Part shown: positions 9,166 through 18,345 of the stretch, one piece after another | Layout: each line of letters begins with the position of its first letter | How positions within the stretch are numbered: position 1 is the first letter of the stretch | DNA from: Halochromatium roseum | GTDB lineage: Bacteria > Pseudomonadota > Gammaproteobacteria > Chromatiales > Chromatiaceae | Direction: 5' to 3' | Length of the DNA: 64,000 bases | Assembly (NCBI RefSeq): GCF_016653315.1 | Contig: NZ_NHSH01000074.1 | Span: 46,160-110,159, forward strand | Notes under the pieces: generated by a model | What the model saw: the letters and a program-made list of their open reading frames with translations, nothing else | What the model was told of the DNA's origin: nothing | The model's database searches: none | Program-made: the position numbers and the translations under genes

Positions 9166-10527
9166 CTAAAGCAGGAAGAGGGTCGCTAGCCCGAGGAAGC
9201 TGAGGAAGCCGACGACGTCGGTGACCGTGGTGAGGATGACCCCACCAGCAAGGGCGGGGTCGATGCCGAAGCGGTCAAGAACGAGTGGCAGGAGCGCGCC
9301 GGAAAGCGTGGCGGCGAGCACGTTGAGGGTGATCGCGGTGGCGATGATGAGCGCGATACTGCTGTTGCCGAACCACAGCCAGGCGATGCTGGCGACGACA
9401 AGCGCCCAGAGCAGGCCATTGAGGGCGGCGACAGCCATCTCTTTGGAGACCAGCCAGCGGATATTCTTCGCTGAGAGCTGCCCGAGCGCAATGCCGCGAA
9501 TGGCGAGGGTGAGGGTCTGGGTGCCAGCGATACCGCCCATGCTGGCGACCACCGGCATGAGCACGGCGAGGGCGACGACCTTCTCGATGGTGGCCTCGAA
9601 CAGCCCGATGACCCAGGCGGCGAGGAAGGCGGTCATCAGGTTGATGCCGAGCCAGACCGCACGCCGGCGGGCGCTGAGCAGGACCGGCGCGAACATGTCC
9701 TCGCCTTCGCTGAGGCCGGCGTGGCCGAGGAATTGGTGGTCGGCCTCTTCGCGGATGACGTCCATCACATCGTCGACGGTGATGCGCCCGAGAACGCGAC
9801 CATCGGGATCGATCACGGGCGCGGTGATGAGATCGAGCTGCTCGAAGCGGTTGGCGACGTCCCGGGCCTTGGCATCGGCGGGGATCGGCTTTACGTCGAG
9901 AGTCATCACCTCCGCTACCGAGTCGTCCGGGTCGCTGGTGAGCAGGTCAGTGAGGTAGAGAACACCAAGGTATCGGCCCTGGCGGCTGACCACGATCAGG
10001 TTATCGGTCTGCTCGGGCAGGCCATCTTTGCGCCGACGCAGGTAACGCAGGACGACGTCGAGCGTCACCTCGGGGCGGACCGTCACCACATCGGGGTTCA
10101 TGAGGCCGCCAGCGCTATCCTCCGGATAGCCGAGCGCGGTCTCCAGACGCTCCCGGCGCTGCTCATCGAGTGAACTCAGAACCTCCGAGGTGACCTTGGC
10201 CGGGAGATCCTGCACCAGGTCGGCGAGGTCATCGACGTCCAGTCCCTCGGTGGCTGCCAAGATCTCGGTCGCGTCCATGCCACGCAGGATCTCGTCGCGG
10301 ACGTCGTCGTTGAGGTAGAGCAGCACCTCACCTTCGGCAGCATGATCCACCATCTGCCAGACGATCTTGCGCTGCCGCGGCGGCAACGACTGCAGCACGT
10401 GGGCGATCTCGGCCGGGTGCAGCGCATTCAGCATCCGCGTCGCCTTGCGCACGGAGCCACTCTCCAGGACCTGATGGAGAAGATCGATGCGGTCAGCCTC
10501 GGGCGGGTTCTCGGCGGGCTCGGTCAT
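9166..10527 (-). CDS. mgtE: Magnesium transporter MgtE
   Basis: The 453-residue protein is a magnesium-gated magnesium channel of the inner membrane. An N-terminal MgtE_N superhelical domain (about 20-125, with LHPAEIAHVLQSLPPRQR) is followed by a pair of CBS domains (about 130-250; VIDPDGRVLGRITVDDVMDVI) and five C-terminal membrane helices carrying the pore signature PVVASMGGIAGTQTLTLAIRGIALGQ. The ATG at 10527 follows a GAGG about nine bases away; the longer frame would need a TTG at 10545. It lies downstream of the EI gene, separated by about 120 bases, and may be read with the PTS genes or alone. Magnesium supply suits a bacteriochlorophyll-making cell, an inference only. Confidence 0.95.
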   Translation of the reverse strand: MTEPAENPPEADRIDLLHQVLESGSVRKATRMLNALHPAEIAHVLQSLPPRQRKIVWQMVDHAAEGEVLLYLNDDVRDEILRGMDATEILAATEGLDVDDLADLVQDLPAKVTSEVLSSLDEQRRERLETALGYPEDSAGGLMNPDVVTVRPEVTLDVVLRYLRRRKDGLPEQTDNLIVVSRQGRYLGVLYLTDLLTSDPDDSVAEVMTLDVKPIPADAKARDVANRFEQLDLITAPVIDPDGRVLGRITVDDVMDVIREEADHQFLGHAGLSEGEDMFAPVLLSARRRAVWLGINLMTAFLAAWVIGLFEATIEKVVALAVLMPVVASMGGIAGTQTLTLAIRGIALGQLSAKNIRWLVSKEMAVAALNGLLWALVVASIAWLWFGNSSIALIIATAITLNVLAATLSGALLPLVLDRFGIDPALAGGVILTTVTDVVGFLSFLGLATLFLL

Positions 10528-10648
10528 GCGGCAGGCCTCGGGCAACGGTGGGGCGGCTCTAGGACGCGACTAGCCGCTCAGTGTAGCGAGAATTCGCCAG
10601 AGACGGTGAATGGACCCAGCGTCGGCGCAATGGCCTGGGGCTATCCCA

Positions 10649-12397
10649 TCAGTCGTTCGCGACCTCGTTGACGGCATCGAGCAGCTGCACTGAGGTCAGG
10701 TCGTCGAGGCGATCCAAGAGCTGATCCATGCGGTTGCTAACGCGGCCGACATCGCAGCTGCGCACAACCTCCTTGACCTCCAGCAGCGAGGCCGGCTGCA
10801 TGCTCATCTCACGCAGGCCAAGCCCGAGTAGGATTGCGGTGTAGCGCGGATCACCCGCCATCTCGCCGCACATGCTGACGCGGGTGCGTGACTCCGCCGC
10901 GCGGCTGAGGGTGATGCGGATCAGCCTGAGCACAGCGGGATGCAGGGGGTCGTAGAGGTAGTTGACGCTGTCGTCGACGCGATCGATGGCCAAGGTGTAC
11001 TGGATCAGGTCGTTGGTCCCGATCGACAGGAAATCGACGCGCTTGGCGATACCGCCGGCGCAGAGTGCCGCAGCTGGGACCTCGATCATCGCGCCGACCG
11101 GCATCAACGGATCGAACGGCAGCCCTTGGCGGCGCAGTGTTCGGCGGGTCTCGGCGATCATCCCGAGCACGGTCTCGACCTCGGCGATGGAGGAGATCAT
11201 CGGCAGCATGAGCCGCACCGGGCCATGCGCCGAGGCACGCAGGATCGCCCGCAGCTGAGGCACAAAGAGGCCCGGCTCGCGCAGGCAGAGCCGAATCGCG
11301 CGCAGCCCCAGCGCAGGATTGGTCAGGCTCCCTGAGCTGCCGGCAAGCCCATCGACCTGCTTATCCATGCCGAGGTCGAGCGTGCGGATCGTCAGCGGGA
11401 TGCCATCGAGCCCGCGTATCACCCCGAGATAAGTCTCCAAGTGCTCTTCTTCGTCCGGCAATCCGCTGCGGTTCATGAACAAAAACTCAGTGCGGTAGAG
11501 CCCAACCCCCGAGGCGCCACTGGAGCGCACCGCGTCGACATCCTCGGGCAGCTCGAGATTGGCGAGCAGCACCACCGGCACGCCATCTCGGCTGGTCGAC
11601 GGCTCCCGCACCAGCTCACGCAGCCGGTGTCGACGTTGATCAGCGCTGACCAGACGCTTGCGGTAATGGGCGAGGATGCTCTCATCGGCGCCAGCGAGCA
11701 CGGTCCCGCTCTCGGCATTCACCACCAAGAGCTCATCCTGTCGCAGCAGGTGGGTCGCGTTGTGCACACCCAAAACAGCCGGGATATCAAGGCTACGGGC
11801 CAAGATCGCGGTGTGCGACATCGGCCCACCGTGCTCGATCACAAAGGCACAGATACCGCGATGTCGAAGCAGGATGGTATCGGCCGGGGTCAAGTCATCA
11901 GCGACGATGACCCGATCTTTGAGATCGCTCGCGGAAACCGACTGCGCCGACGGCTCCCCGCTCAGAAAGACCTGGATCTGGCGCACGACATGGTCGACAT
12001 CATCACGCCGAGTGCGCAGATAGGCATCGCCCATGGCGTCGAACACCTCGACCAAGGTATCGCGCTGGATCTGCAATGCCCAGCCTGCATTGATGCTGCG
12101 CTCGCGGATCAGGTCGCGGGTGGCATCGACCAGCGCCGAATCCGTCAGCATCAGCAGATGCGCGTCGATGAATTCGGCAATATGCAAAGGCGTCGAATTC
12201 GGGATCTGACCTCGAACCGACTCGAGATGATGGCGTGCGCACTCGAGCGCGGCATCGAGCCGCGCCACCTCGGCATCGATCTGAGCGGGATCGATCTCCT
12301 CCGTGACAACGGTGGGCTCGCGCGCAAACAGCTGGGCGCGGCCAATGGCGACCGGCCGCGAGCCGCAGACGCCGACCCCGAGCAGCGCGGCGGTCAC
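10649..12397 (-). CDS. Phosphoenolpyruvate-protein phosphotransferase (enzyme I)
   Basis: Enzyme I of the phosphotransferase system passes phosphate from PEP to HPr. The 582-residue protein has the HPr-binding helical domain, the phosphohistidine at His195 in GGPMSHTAILARS (most enzymes I have GGRTSH or GGATSH, so Pro-Met is a slight departure), and a complete PEP-binding barrel: GVGLYRTEFLFMNR, the arginine-bearing RTLDLG, GTNDLIQYTLAIDR and the proton-donor Cys in SMCGEMAGDP. There is no N-terminal GAF domain, so it is PtsI-like rather than the nitrogen-PTS PtsP. Its ATG overlaps the HPr stop by four bases, so translation is coupled. With no permease nearby, its role is probably regulatory. 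Confidence 0.93.
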   Translation of the reverse strand: MTAALLGVGVCGSRPVAIGRAQLFAREPTVVTEEIDPAQIDAEVARLDAALECARHHLESVRGQIPNSTPLHIAEFIDAHLLMLTDSALVDATRDLIRERSINAGWALQIQRDTLVEVFDAMGDAYLRTRRDDVDHVVRQIQVFLSGEPSAQSVSASDLKDRVIVADDLTPADTILLRHRGICAFVIEHGGPMSHTAILARSLDIPAVLGVHNATHLLRQDELLVVNAESGTVLAGADESILAHYRKRLVSADQRRHRLRELVREPSTSRDGVPVVLLANLELPEDVDAVRSSGASGVGLYRTEFLFMNRSGLPDEEEHLETYLGVIRGLDGIPLTIRTLDLGMDKQVDGLAGSSGSLTNPALGLRAIRLCLREPGLFVPQLRAILRASAHGPVRLMLPMISSIAEVETVLGMIAETRRTLRRQGLPFDPLMPVGAMIEVPAAALCAGGIAKRVDFLSIGTNDLIQYTLAIDRVDDSVNYLYDPLHPAVLRLIRITLSRAAESRTRVSMCGEMAGDPRYTAILLGLGLREMSMQPASLLEVKEVVRSCDVGRVSNRMDQLLDRLDDLTSVQLLDAVNEVAND

Positions 12398-12663
12398 TCA
12401 CCCTCTCCGAAGCGGTCGGCGACCAAGGCCTCGAGCGCGTCGGCCACCTGCTCGGCATCGGGCCCCTCGACCTCGATCGTGATCCGCGTGCCGCAGGCGG
12501 CGGCCAACATCATCACACCCATAATGCTCTTGCCGTTGACCCGACGGCCCTGACGTTCGACCTGGACATGGCTTTCAAAGCCACTGGCGCAGGTCACGAA
12601 CTTGGCCGCAGCACGGGCATGGAGCCCGAGGCGGTTGATGATGTCGAGTTCTCTGCGGATCAT
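12394..12663 (-). CDS. HPr phosphocarrier protein
   Basis: HPr (89 residues) shuttles phosphate from enzyme I to EIIA proteins. The active histidine is His15 in NRLGLHARAAAKF, and the regulatory serine that HPr kinase acts on is Ser46 in VNGKSIMGVMMLAA. The gene overlaps the upstream EIIA gene and the downstream EI gene by four bases each. Because hprK lies in the same cluster, Ser46 phosphorylation is probably used. In other proteobacteria this protein is called PtsH or NPr; sequence alone does not decide. Confidence 0.94.
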   Translation of the reverse strand: MIRRELDIINRLGLHARAAAKFVTCASGFESHVQVERQGRRVNGKSIMGVMMLAAACGTRITIEVEGPDAEQVADALEALVADRFGEGE

Positions 12664-13061
12664 GACAGCCTCTCCTCATGACAGCCGAACACGCCGTCAC
12701 GACCACCGCTCAGCGCCTTCTCCGCGAGCGCCGCCAGCTCGAGCTGACAGTAGTTGAGCACGCGCACCACCATCGGCAGATTGACGCCGCTTAGCACACG
12801 CACATGCCCACGCCGGCAAAGCGCATCGGTAATGTTGGTGGGCGTTGCGCCATAGAGGTCGGTCAGTACCAACAGGCCGGCACCGTCATCCAGGCGCTCG
12901 GCGCACTCCAAGATCTGCCGTCGCAGCTGATCAGGGTCATCCTGCTCGTGTACATCGATCGCAACCGCTGCCAGCGGGCAGCAGCCGAGCATGCGGGTTG
13001 CGGTTTCCAACAACTCCGCGCCGATCCGGTTGTGCGTGATCAGTAAGATGCCTACGCTCAT
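12660..13061 (-). CDS. PTS EIIA component, mannose family
   Basis: The 133-residue protein has the EIIA-Man fold: MSVGILLITHNRIGAELL with the phosphorylatable His10, then GLLVLTDLYGATPTNI (the conserved DLxGxTP turn) and LSGVNLPMVVRVL. No EIIB, EIIC or EIID genes of the mannose type are in the window. In such short clusters EIIA-Man is thought to act in regulation rather than uptake. It overlaps rapZ upstream and HPr downstream by four bases. A cysteine pair (GCC) after residue 25 is not a family feature that I know. Confidence 0.92.
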   Translation of the reverse strand: MSVGILLITHNRIGAELLETATRMLGCCPLAAVAIDVHEQDDPDQLRRQILECAERLDDGAGLLVLTDLYGATPTNITDALCRRGHVRVLSGVNLPMVVRVLNYCQLELAALAEKALSGGRDGVFGCHEERLS

Positions 13062-13924
13062 CCTAGCTCCCGATGGCGCACCAAGATCTGGTGACCCTGT
13101 GCCTCGAAGTGCCGACGCAAGGCCTCGACCATGTAGACCGAACGGTGACGTCCGCCCGTGCAGCCGATGCCGATGGTCAAGTAGCTACGGCCATCGGCCT
13201 CGAACCGCGGCACCCAGCGGTCGAGGAAGGCGATCAGATCGTCGCGCATTTGCATCGCCTCAGGCGAACTCTCGAGAAATGCGGCCACTTCCGAGTCCAT
13301 CCCGGTCAGCGGACGCAGCCCTGGCTGCCAATGTGGATTCGGCAGGCAGCGCAGATCGAAGACGAAGTCCGCAGCGCTCGGGATGCCGTTCTTAAACCCA
13401 AAAGACTGCAGCAATACCGGCGCCTGGCCGCGGCCCTTACGGTTCAGATTCTCCCTGACCAGCTCCTTCAGCTCGTGCACATTGGTACTGGAGGTATCGA
13501 TCTGAGTCTTGGCAATCCGCCGCAGGGGCTGGAGCAAGCGGCGCTCGAGCTCGATCGCCTCGGCGAGCGGACGATCGGCACTCGTCAGCGGGTGCTTGCG
13601 GCGGGTCTCACTGAAACGGGTCACCAGGGTCGGCGTGTCCGCTTCGAGGAAGATGACTCGAATCGCGATGCCCTGCGCCTCCAGTGCCTCGATCACCCCG
13701 GGCAACTGATCGAGCAGCTCCGGACCGCTGCGCGCATCGATACCAATGGCCGTGCCGCCGCGACCATCGCCGCCCTCAGGACGAGACTGCTTGAGCCCAA
13801 GCGCCAGGTCATGCAGCAGAAACAAGGGCAGATTATCGATACAGACGTAGCCGATATCTTCTAGCGTGCGCAGTGCAACACTCTTACCGGCACCAGACAG
13901 CCCGCTGATGATGATCAACTCCAT
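13058..13924 (-). CDS. rapZ: RNase adapter protein RapZ
   Basis: RapZ (288 residues) is an RNA-binding ATPase-like protein; in enterobacteria it brings the small RNA GlmZ to RNase E and senses glucosamine 6-phosphate. The Walker A loop is GLSGAGKSVALRTLEDIGY at 8-26, followed by CIDNLP, and the C-terminal domain carries SFGFKNGIPSAADFVFDLRCLPNP and the GCTGGRHRSVYMVE signature. The ATG at 13924 (MELIII) is the family start, although the frame is open back to 14008. Placement between hprK and the EIIA/HPr genes matches the rpoN-ptsN-rapZ-npr arrangement of many proteobacteria. Confidence 0.95.
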   Translation of the reverse strand: MELIIISGLSGAGKSVALRTLEDIGYVCIDNLPLFLLHDLALGLKQSRPEGGDGRGGTAIGIDARSGPELLDQLPGVIEALEAQGIAIRVIFLEADTPTLVTRFSETRRKHPLTSADRPLAEAIELERRLLQPLRRIAKTQIDTSSTNVHELKELVRENLNRKGRGQAPVLLQSFGFKNGIPSAADFVFDLRCLPNPHWQPGLRPLTGMDSEVAAFLESSPEAMQMRDDLIAFLDRWVPRFEADGRSYLTIGIGCTGGRHRSVYMVEALRRHFEAQGHQILVRHRELG

Positions 13925-13967
13925 GCCGATAACCTGTTTGTGGGTATGAAATGCATAAGCTGCTGAA

Positions 13968-14942
13968 CTAAACGTAAGGCGCCGTGGTGACGCACCGAGC
14001 GTTCTCATCGATAGAGCGGGATTGTCGCTCGATCAGATCGACGCCGGCATCATAGCCGCGCAACCGCAAGATTTGGTTACGCACTGCGGTCTCCAGCAGT
14101 ACAGCAAGGTTGCGGCCAGGGGCCACCGGCAAAGTGACCTCCGGAACCGATACGCCAAGGATCGTCCGCGTAGACAGGCTTCCCCGCAGGCGGTCCATTT
14201 GCGCCAGCGCGTCTCCATCGAACGACCGCATGTTGACGATCAAGTTCAGCTGCTCTCGCCGTTGCAGTGCGCCCTCACCAAACATCGCCCGAACATTGAG
14301 CACGCCGAGTCCGCGCACCTCCAGGAAGTCTCTGAGCAGCTCAGGACAGCTTCCTTCTAAGGTCTCCGGGCCAATGCGCGCAACCTCGGGTGCGTCATCA
14401 GCGATCAGTCGGTGACCGCGCACCACCATCTCGAGCGCAAGCTCGCTCTTACCGATGCCGGGGTCACCCATCAAGAGCACCCCCATGCCCAGCACGTCGA
14501 GAAAAACGCCGTGCAGGGTCGTGCGCTCGGCAAGCGCGTAGGTGAGGAAGTACTGCAGCCGGTCGACGATCTCTTCTTCGGCGCGCGGCGATGAGAGCAG
14601 GGGCGTGCCGGACTGCTCAGCGCGGGCAAAGAAGCCCGGCGGAGGGTCGATGTCCTGGGCGAAGATGACCGCCGCAGGTTCAGCGGCAAATAACCGCTCG
14701 ACGATGTCACGGCCAGCTGCTCGGCTCAGATCCGCGAGATGGTGGATCTCGGCAAGCCCCAGCACCTGCAGGCGGTTAGGATGGATGCAGTTCAGGGAGC
14801 CAACCAGACTCTGAGCCGCAGCGGCCGATGAGTCGGCATTGAGCAGCGCTAGCGGCTGATCAGGTACTGGCGTTAGCCAACGCAGCCCGAGCCGTGGGCC
14901 AAGGTGCTCAACCAATCCCTGTAACGTATCGACGGGCGGCAT
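13968..14942 (-). CDS. hprK: HPr kinase/phosphorylase
   Basis: HprK (324 residues) phosphorylates HPr on Ser46 with ATP or pyrophosphate and can reverse the reaction. The N-terminal domain is followed by the P-loop GDPGIGKSELALEMV starting at 159, then LIADDAPEVARI and the HprK signature LEVRGLGVLNVRAMFG. The C-terminal catalytic core ends at RNQILRLRGYDAG. HprK is typical of Firmicutes but also occurs in proteobacteria next to ptsN/rapZ, where it modulates the incomplete PTS. It starts 15 bases after ptsN ends and is followed by rapZ after 43 bases. Confidence 0.95.
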   Translation of the reverse strand: MPPVDTLQGLVEHLGPRLGLRWLTPVPDQPLALLNADSSAAAAQSLVGSLNCIHPNRLQVLGLAEIHHLADLSRAAGRDIVERLFAAEPAAVIFAQDIDPPPGFFARAEQSGTPLLSSPRAEEEIVDRLQYFLTYALAERTTLHGVFLDVLGMGVLLMGDPGIGKSELALEMVVRGHRLIADDAPEVARIGPETLEGSCPELLRDFLEVRGLGVLNVRAMFGEGALQRREQLNLIVNMRSFDGDALAQMDRLRGSLSTRTILGVSVPEVTLPVAPGRNLAVLLETAVRNQILRLRGYDAGVDLIERQSRSIDENARCVTTAPYV

Positions 14943-14957
14943 CGGCGCGAGCCTGGC

Positions 14958-15410
14958 TTAATCGCGGCGCTGCAACACATCCAGCACGACGCTGGCATCA
15001 TCCGCAGCCCTCAGGGCCGAGCGCAGTCGCGGATCACTGAAACGCTCGGCGAGCTGGGCGAGCAGGCTCAGATGGGCATCGGTTGCCTCCTGCGGCACCA
15101 GCAGCCCAAAGGCGAGATCAACCGGCTGGTCATCCGGTGCATCGAAGCTCACCCCCTCGCTCAGCTGAACAAAGGCGCCAACGGCGTTATCGATGCCCTC
15201 GATGCGGGCATGTGGCAGCGCGATACCCTCGCCCAAGCCGGTGCTTCCGAGCCGCTCGCGCTCGTTCAGCAGGTCAAACACCGCGGCCGGTGGGCAGTCC
15301 GGCCGCGCTGTCGCCAACAGCTCAGCCAAGGATTCCAGCAATCGCTTCTTACTCGTGACCTCGACACGACAGCGAATTCGTGGCTCAGCAATCAAACTGG
15401 GGGGAAACAT
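14958..15410 (-). CDS. ptsN: PTS IIA-like nitrogen regulatory protein PtsN
   Basis: The 150-residue EIIA-Ntr protein takes phosphate from HPr/NPr on His67, in the motif GEGIALPHARIEG. Typical surroundings are LLNERERLGSTGLG before and FGLLVPQEATDAHLSLLAQLAERF after. EIIA-Ntr regulates potassium transport, nitrogen and envelope stress responses in other bacteria through protein contacts. Here it lies between hpf/rpoN and hprK, the expected position. The start has the unusual opening MFPPSLIAEPRIRCRV, longer than the usual first strand; a later start is not excluded. Confidence 0.93.
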   Translation of the reverse strand: MFPPSLIAEPRIRCRVEVTSKKRLLESLAELLATARPDCPPAAVFDLLNERERLGSTGLGEGIALPHARIEGIDNAVGAFVQLSEGVSFDAPDDQPVDLAFGLLVPQEATDAHLSLLAQLAERFSDPRLRSALRAADDASVVLDVLQRRD

Positions 15411-15591
15411 CGACCGTCGCTCCAGAAAATAGGTCTTCGCGTGCAGGACGCAGCACGGCCTGGGCAGTTAAAGGCAACGACGCCGGAGACAATAGGCTGA
15501 TGGCGTCGCAAAGGGGGCCGGAGCGAACCTGGTCTCGCTCCGGCGCAGTCGTCGACTTGCAGCTCATCGCTGCAAGCCGCGCGGGCAGCAC

Positions 15592-15969
15592 TCAGTGCAG
15601 CGGCGCATCGATCTCATCGACCTCATCGTTCGGCTCGCCGCTGACGGTCTCGCCTTCGGCTGGCGTCTTGGTCGCACTGCCGCGGTGACTCTGGCGCTTT
15701 TCCTTATGCTTCAGCACCTGGCGGTCGAGCTTGTCGATCAGCCCATCAATGGCTGCATACATATCCTCATGCACAGCATCAGCAAAGACATCGGCGCCGT
15801 TCATGTGGATACGCGCCTCGGCCTTCTGCCGGAGCTTCTCGACACTCAGGATCACATGCACTTTGATCACGTGATCGAAGTGACGCTCTAGGCGCTCGAA
15901 TTTACTCTCGACATAGCCCTTCAGGGGCTCGGTAATATCGACATGATGACCCGTCAGGTTGATTTGCAT
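15592..15969 (-). CDS. hpf: Ribosome hibernation promoting factor
   Basis: The 125-residue protein is an HPF/RaiA family member that binds the decoding centre and inactivates ribosomes in stationary phase. MQINLTGHHVDITEPLKGYVESK opens the fold, and the basic helix DMYAAIDGLIDKLDRQVLKHKEKR is the ribosome-contact helix. A 27-residue acidic tail (GEPNDEVDEIDAPLH at the end) extends beyond the 95-residue core of short HPF but is far shorter than the dimerising domain of long HPF. It lies 55 bases after rpoN, the normal order. About 180 non-coding bases separate it from ptsN. Confidence 0.93.
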   Translation of the reverse strand: MQINLTGHHVDITEPLKGYVESKFERLERHFDHVIKVHVILSVEKLRQKAEARIHMNGADVFADAVHEDMYAAIDGLIDKLDRQVLKHKEKRQSHRGSATKTPAEGETVSGEPNDEVDEIDAPLH

Positions 15970-16024
15970 AGTGTCACTCCTGGGTTGGCAAGCGAGCCTG
16001 GGCGGCGGTTACTGAATACCGCAG

Positions 16025-17512
16025 CTAGAGGCGCTTGCGCTCGTTCGAGGGTGGGATACCCATGGCCTCGCGGTACTTGGCGACGGTACGTCGCGCGACA
16101 TTGATGCCCTGTTCGGACAGGATGCCGGCGATCTTGCTGTCGCTCAGCGGTTTGTTTGCCGTCTCGGCGGCGACCAACTTGCGGATGAAGGCGCGGATGG
16201 CGGTCGACGAGCATTCGCCGCCCGAGGCCGTGCCCACATGGCTGGAAAAGAAATATTTGAATTCGAGCGTGCCCCGCGGCGTATGCATGTACTTTTGCGT
16301 GGTTACGCGCGAGACCGTCGACTCGTGCAGCTCGAGCGAATCTGCAACATCTCTGAGGATCAGCGGGCGCATCGCCTCCTCGCCGTAATCGAAGAAATCG
16401 CGCTGTAGCTCGACGATCTTCGCCGCCACCCTCAGCACCGTATCGTTGCGGCTGAGCAGACTCTTGATGAACCAACGGGCCTCCTGCAGATGCGTCTTCA
16501 GACAAACATTCTCGGCGCCATCATCGGCGCGCCGGATCAGCTTTGCATAGTCTTCGTTCACTCTCAGTTTAGGCTGAGTTTCAGGATTTAGCTCGACCTG
16601 CCACACACCCGCGCGTTTCCGCACCAGTACATCGGGGATCACATAGTCGGTCTGGTGATCGCTGATCAGCGAGCCAGGCCGCGGTTGCAGTGATCGAATC
16701 AGCGTCAACGCCCCCCCCAGATCCAGGTCGGAGAGCTTGGTGTGGCGACGCATCTCATCGAGGTCGTTCCGCGCCAGCGCATCGAACAGGGTATCGCAAA
16801 TCTTCAGTGCCCCAGCCCGATGCGGCGTCTCAGGGGGCAGCTGCCGCAGTTGCAGCATCAGGCATTCGCGCGGATCACGAGCACCCACGCCTGCCGGGTC
16901 CAGGGCCTGAATCGCGTGCAAAACCGCCTCGATTTCGTCCAGCTCGAGGTCGTCGAGATCAAGGGTCTCGATCAGCTCGGCGGGATCGAGTCGCAGATAG
17001 CCGTCAGCATCGATGGCATCGATGAGCGCCTCAGCGATGACCCGGTCTCGCGCCCCCAGATGGCCCAGATTGAGCTGCCATTCAAGATGGTCGTGTAACG
17101 TCTGCGGGCGCGACTGCTGCGCAAACAGGTCGACATCGCCGGACGACCCGACCCCCGGAGTACCGGAAGGTCCGGCATACTGTGCGCTCAGATCACTGTC
17201 GTAGGTATCGCTCCACTCACTGTCGAGCGGCAGATCATCGGGCAGTGTGCTGGATTCAGCCGAGACCTCGGCATCCACGGCCGCGTCGGCCCGTTCTTGA
17301 TGCAACTCAGCAGCCTCGCGCGAAGGCTCCATGACGCCGTCTCGCCCGCGCTCATCGTCCTCCGATGTCTCTAACATCAGGTTGGACTCGAGCGCATCCT
17401 GGATCTCGCGCTGGAGATCGAGCGTGGAGAGCTGTAACAGCTTGATCGCTTGCTGGAGCTGCGGCGTCATGGTCAGATGCTGACCGAGACGGAGCTGGAT
17501 GCTTTGCTTCAT
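16025..17512 (-). CDS. rpoN: RNA polymerase sigma-54 factor
   Basis: RpoN (495 residues) directs RNA polymerase to -24/-12 promoters activated by enhancer-binding proteins such as NtrC. Region I (MKQSIQLRLGQHLTMTPQLQQAIKLLQLSTLDLQREI) is glutamine/leucine rich; an acidic region II follows (about 55-125); the core-binding and DNA-binding domains are complete; and the RpoN box ARRTVAKYRE lies at 473-482. Its own activity is visible in this window: a good sigma-54 promoter precedes the porin-glnK-amtB genes at 49103-49118. It lies between lptB and hpf, the conserved proteobacterial order. Confidence 0.97.
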   Translation of the reverse strand: MKQSIQLRLGQHLTMTPQLQQAIKLLQLSTLDLQREIQDALESNLMLETSEDDERGRDGVMEPSREAAELHQERADAAVDAEVSAESSTLPDDLPLDSEWSDTYDSDLSAQYAGPSGTPGVGSSGDVDLFAQQSRPQTLHDHLEWQLNLGHLGARDRVIAEALIDAIDADGYLRLDPAELIETLDLDDLELDEIEAVLHAIQALDPAGVGARDPRECLMLQLRQLPPETPHRAGALKICDTLFDALARNDLDEMRRHTKLSDLDLGGALTLIRSLQPRPGSLISDHQTDYVIPDVLVRKRAGVWQVELNPETQPKLRVNEDYAKLIRRADDGAENVCLKTHLQEARWFIKSLLSRNDTVLRVAAKIVELQRDFFDYGEEAMRPLILRDVADSLELHESTVSRVTTQKYMHTPRGTLEFKYFFSSHVGTASGGECSSTAIRAFIRKLVAAETANKPLSDSKIAGILSEQGINVARRTVAKYREAMGIPPSNERKRL

Positions 17513-17619
17513 TCCGAGCGGTTATGCGGGTACAAAAGGCCTGACTGCCGTGCAGTCTAGTCGAAAAGGCTGCTCAGTCGCAGCGTCAAGCGTGAATCGA
17601 GGGGTTTCTGACACCAGAT

Positions 17620-18345
17620 TCAGAGCCGAAAGTGTTCACCAAGATAGACCGCCCGCACCTGTGGATCTTGCAACAACTCCGCAGGCGCCCCGCTGGCGAT
17701 CACCCGGCCGGCGTTGATGATATAGGCCCGGTCGCAGATGTCGAGTGTCTCCCGAACATTATGATCGGTGATCAGCACACCGATCTGACGATCGCGTAGG
17801 TGACTGATGATCGACTTGATATCGCCCACCGCAATGGGGTCAACCCCCGCGAACGGTTCATCGAGCAGCATGATCTTTGGCTCGACTGCAAGCGCGCGGG
17901 CGATCTCGAGCCGCCGGCGCTCACCGCCCGAGAGGCTGAGCGCAAGCGAATCGGCGACATGGCTGATACCCAGCTCATCCAACAGCTCATCGCAGCGCTG
18001 GCGACGGTCCTCGCGGCTGCTGCCGTTACGCATCTCGAGCACCGCCGTCAGATTATCCCGTGCCGTGAGCTTACGGAACACCGAAGGCTCCTGCGCCAAG
18101 TAGCTCAGGCCGCGCCGTGCGCGCGCGTGCATTGGCCGATGGGTAATATCCTCGCCATCCAGAGTGATGCGGCCAGCGTTAGCGCCCACCAGCCCGACGA
18201 TCATGTAAAAGCTGGTGGTCTTACCCGCCCCATTCGGCCCCAACAATCCAACCACCTCGCCGGCGTTGACAGCAAGATCGACGCCATCGACCACGCGTCG
18301 ACGACGATAGGTCTTCGCCAGCGCACGCGCCTCAAGGGTCGCCAT
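17620..18345 (-). CDS. lptB: Lipopolysaccharide export ATPase LptB
   Basis: LptB (241 residues) powers extraction of lipopolysaccharide from the inner membrane together with LptF and LptG. Walker A is GPNGAGKTT, the Q-loop is [11 protein letters not shown], the ABC signature [15 protein letters not shown], Walker [14 protein letters not shown] and the switch histidine is in LITDHNVRE. The start ATG shares its A with the lptA stop (TGATG), so the two are coupled. The in-frame GTG one codon earlier is less likely. Confidence 0.97.
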   Translation of the reverse strand: MATLEARALAKTYRRRRVVDGVDLAVNAGEVVGLLGPNGAGKTTSFYMIVGLVGANAGRITLDGEDITHRPMHARARRGLSYLAQEPSVFRKLTARDNLTAVLEMRNGSSREDRRQRCDELLDELGISHVADSLALSLSGGERRRLEIARALAVEPKIMLLDEPFAGVDPIAVGDIKSIISHLRDRQIGVLITDHNVRETLDICDRAYIINAGRVIASGAPAELLQDPQVRAVYLGEHFRL

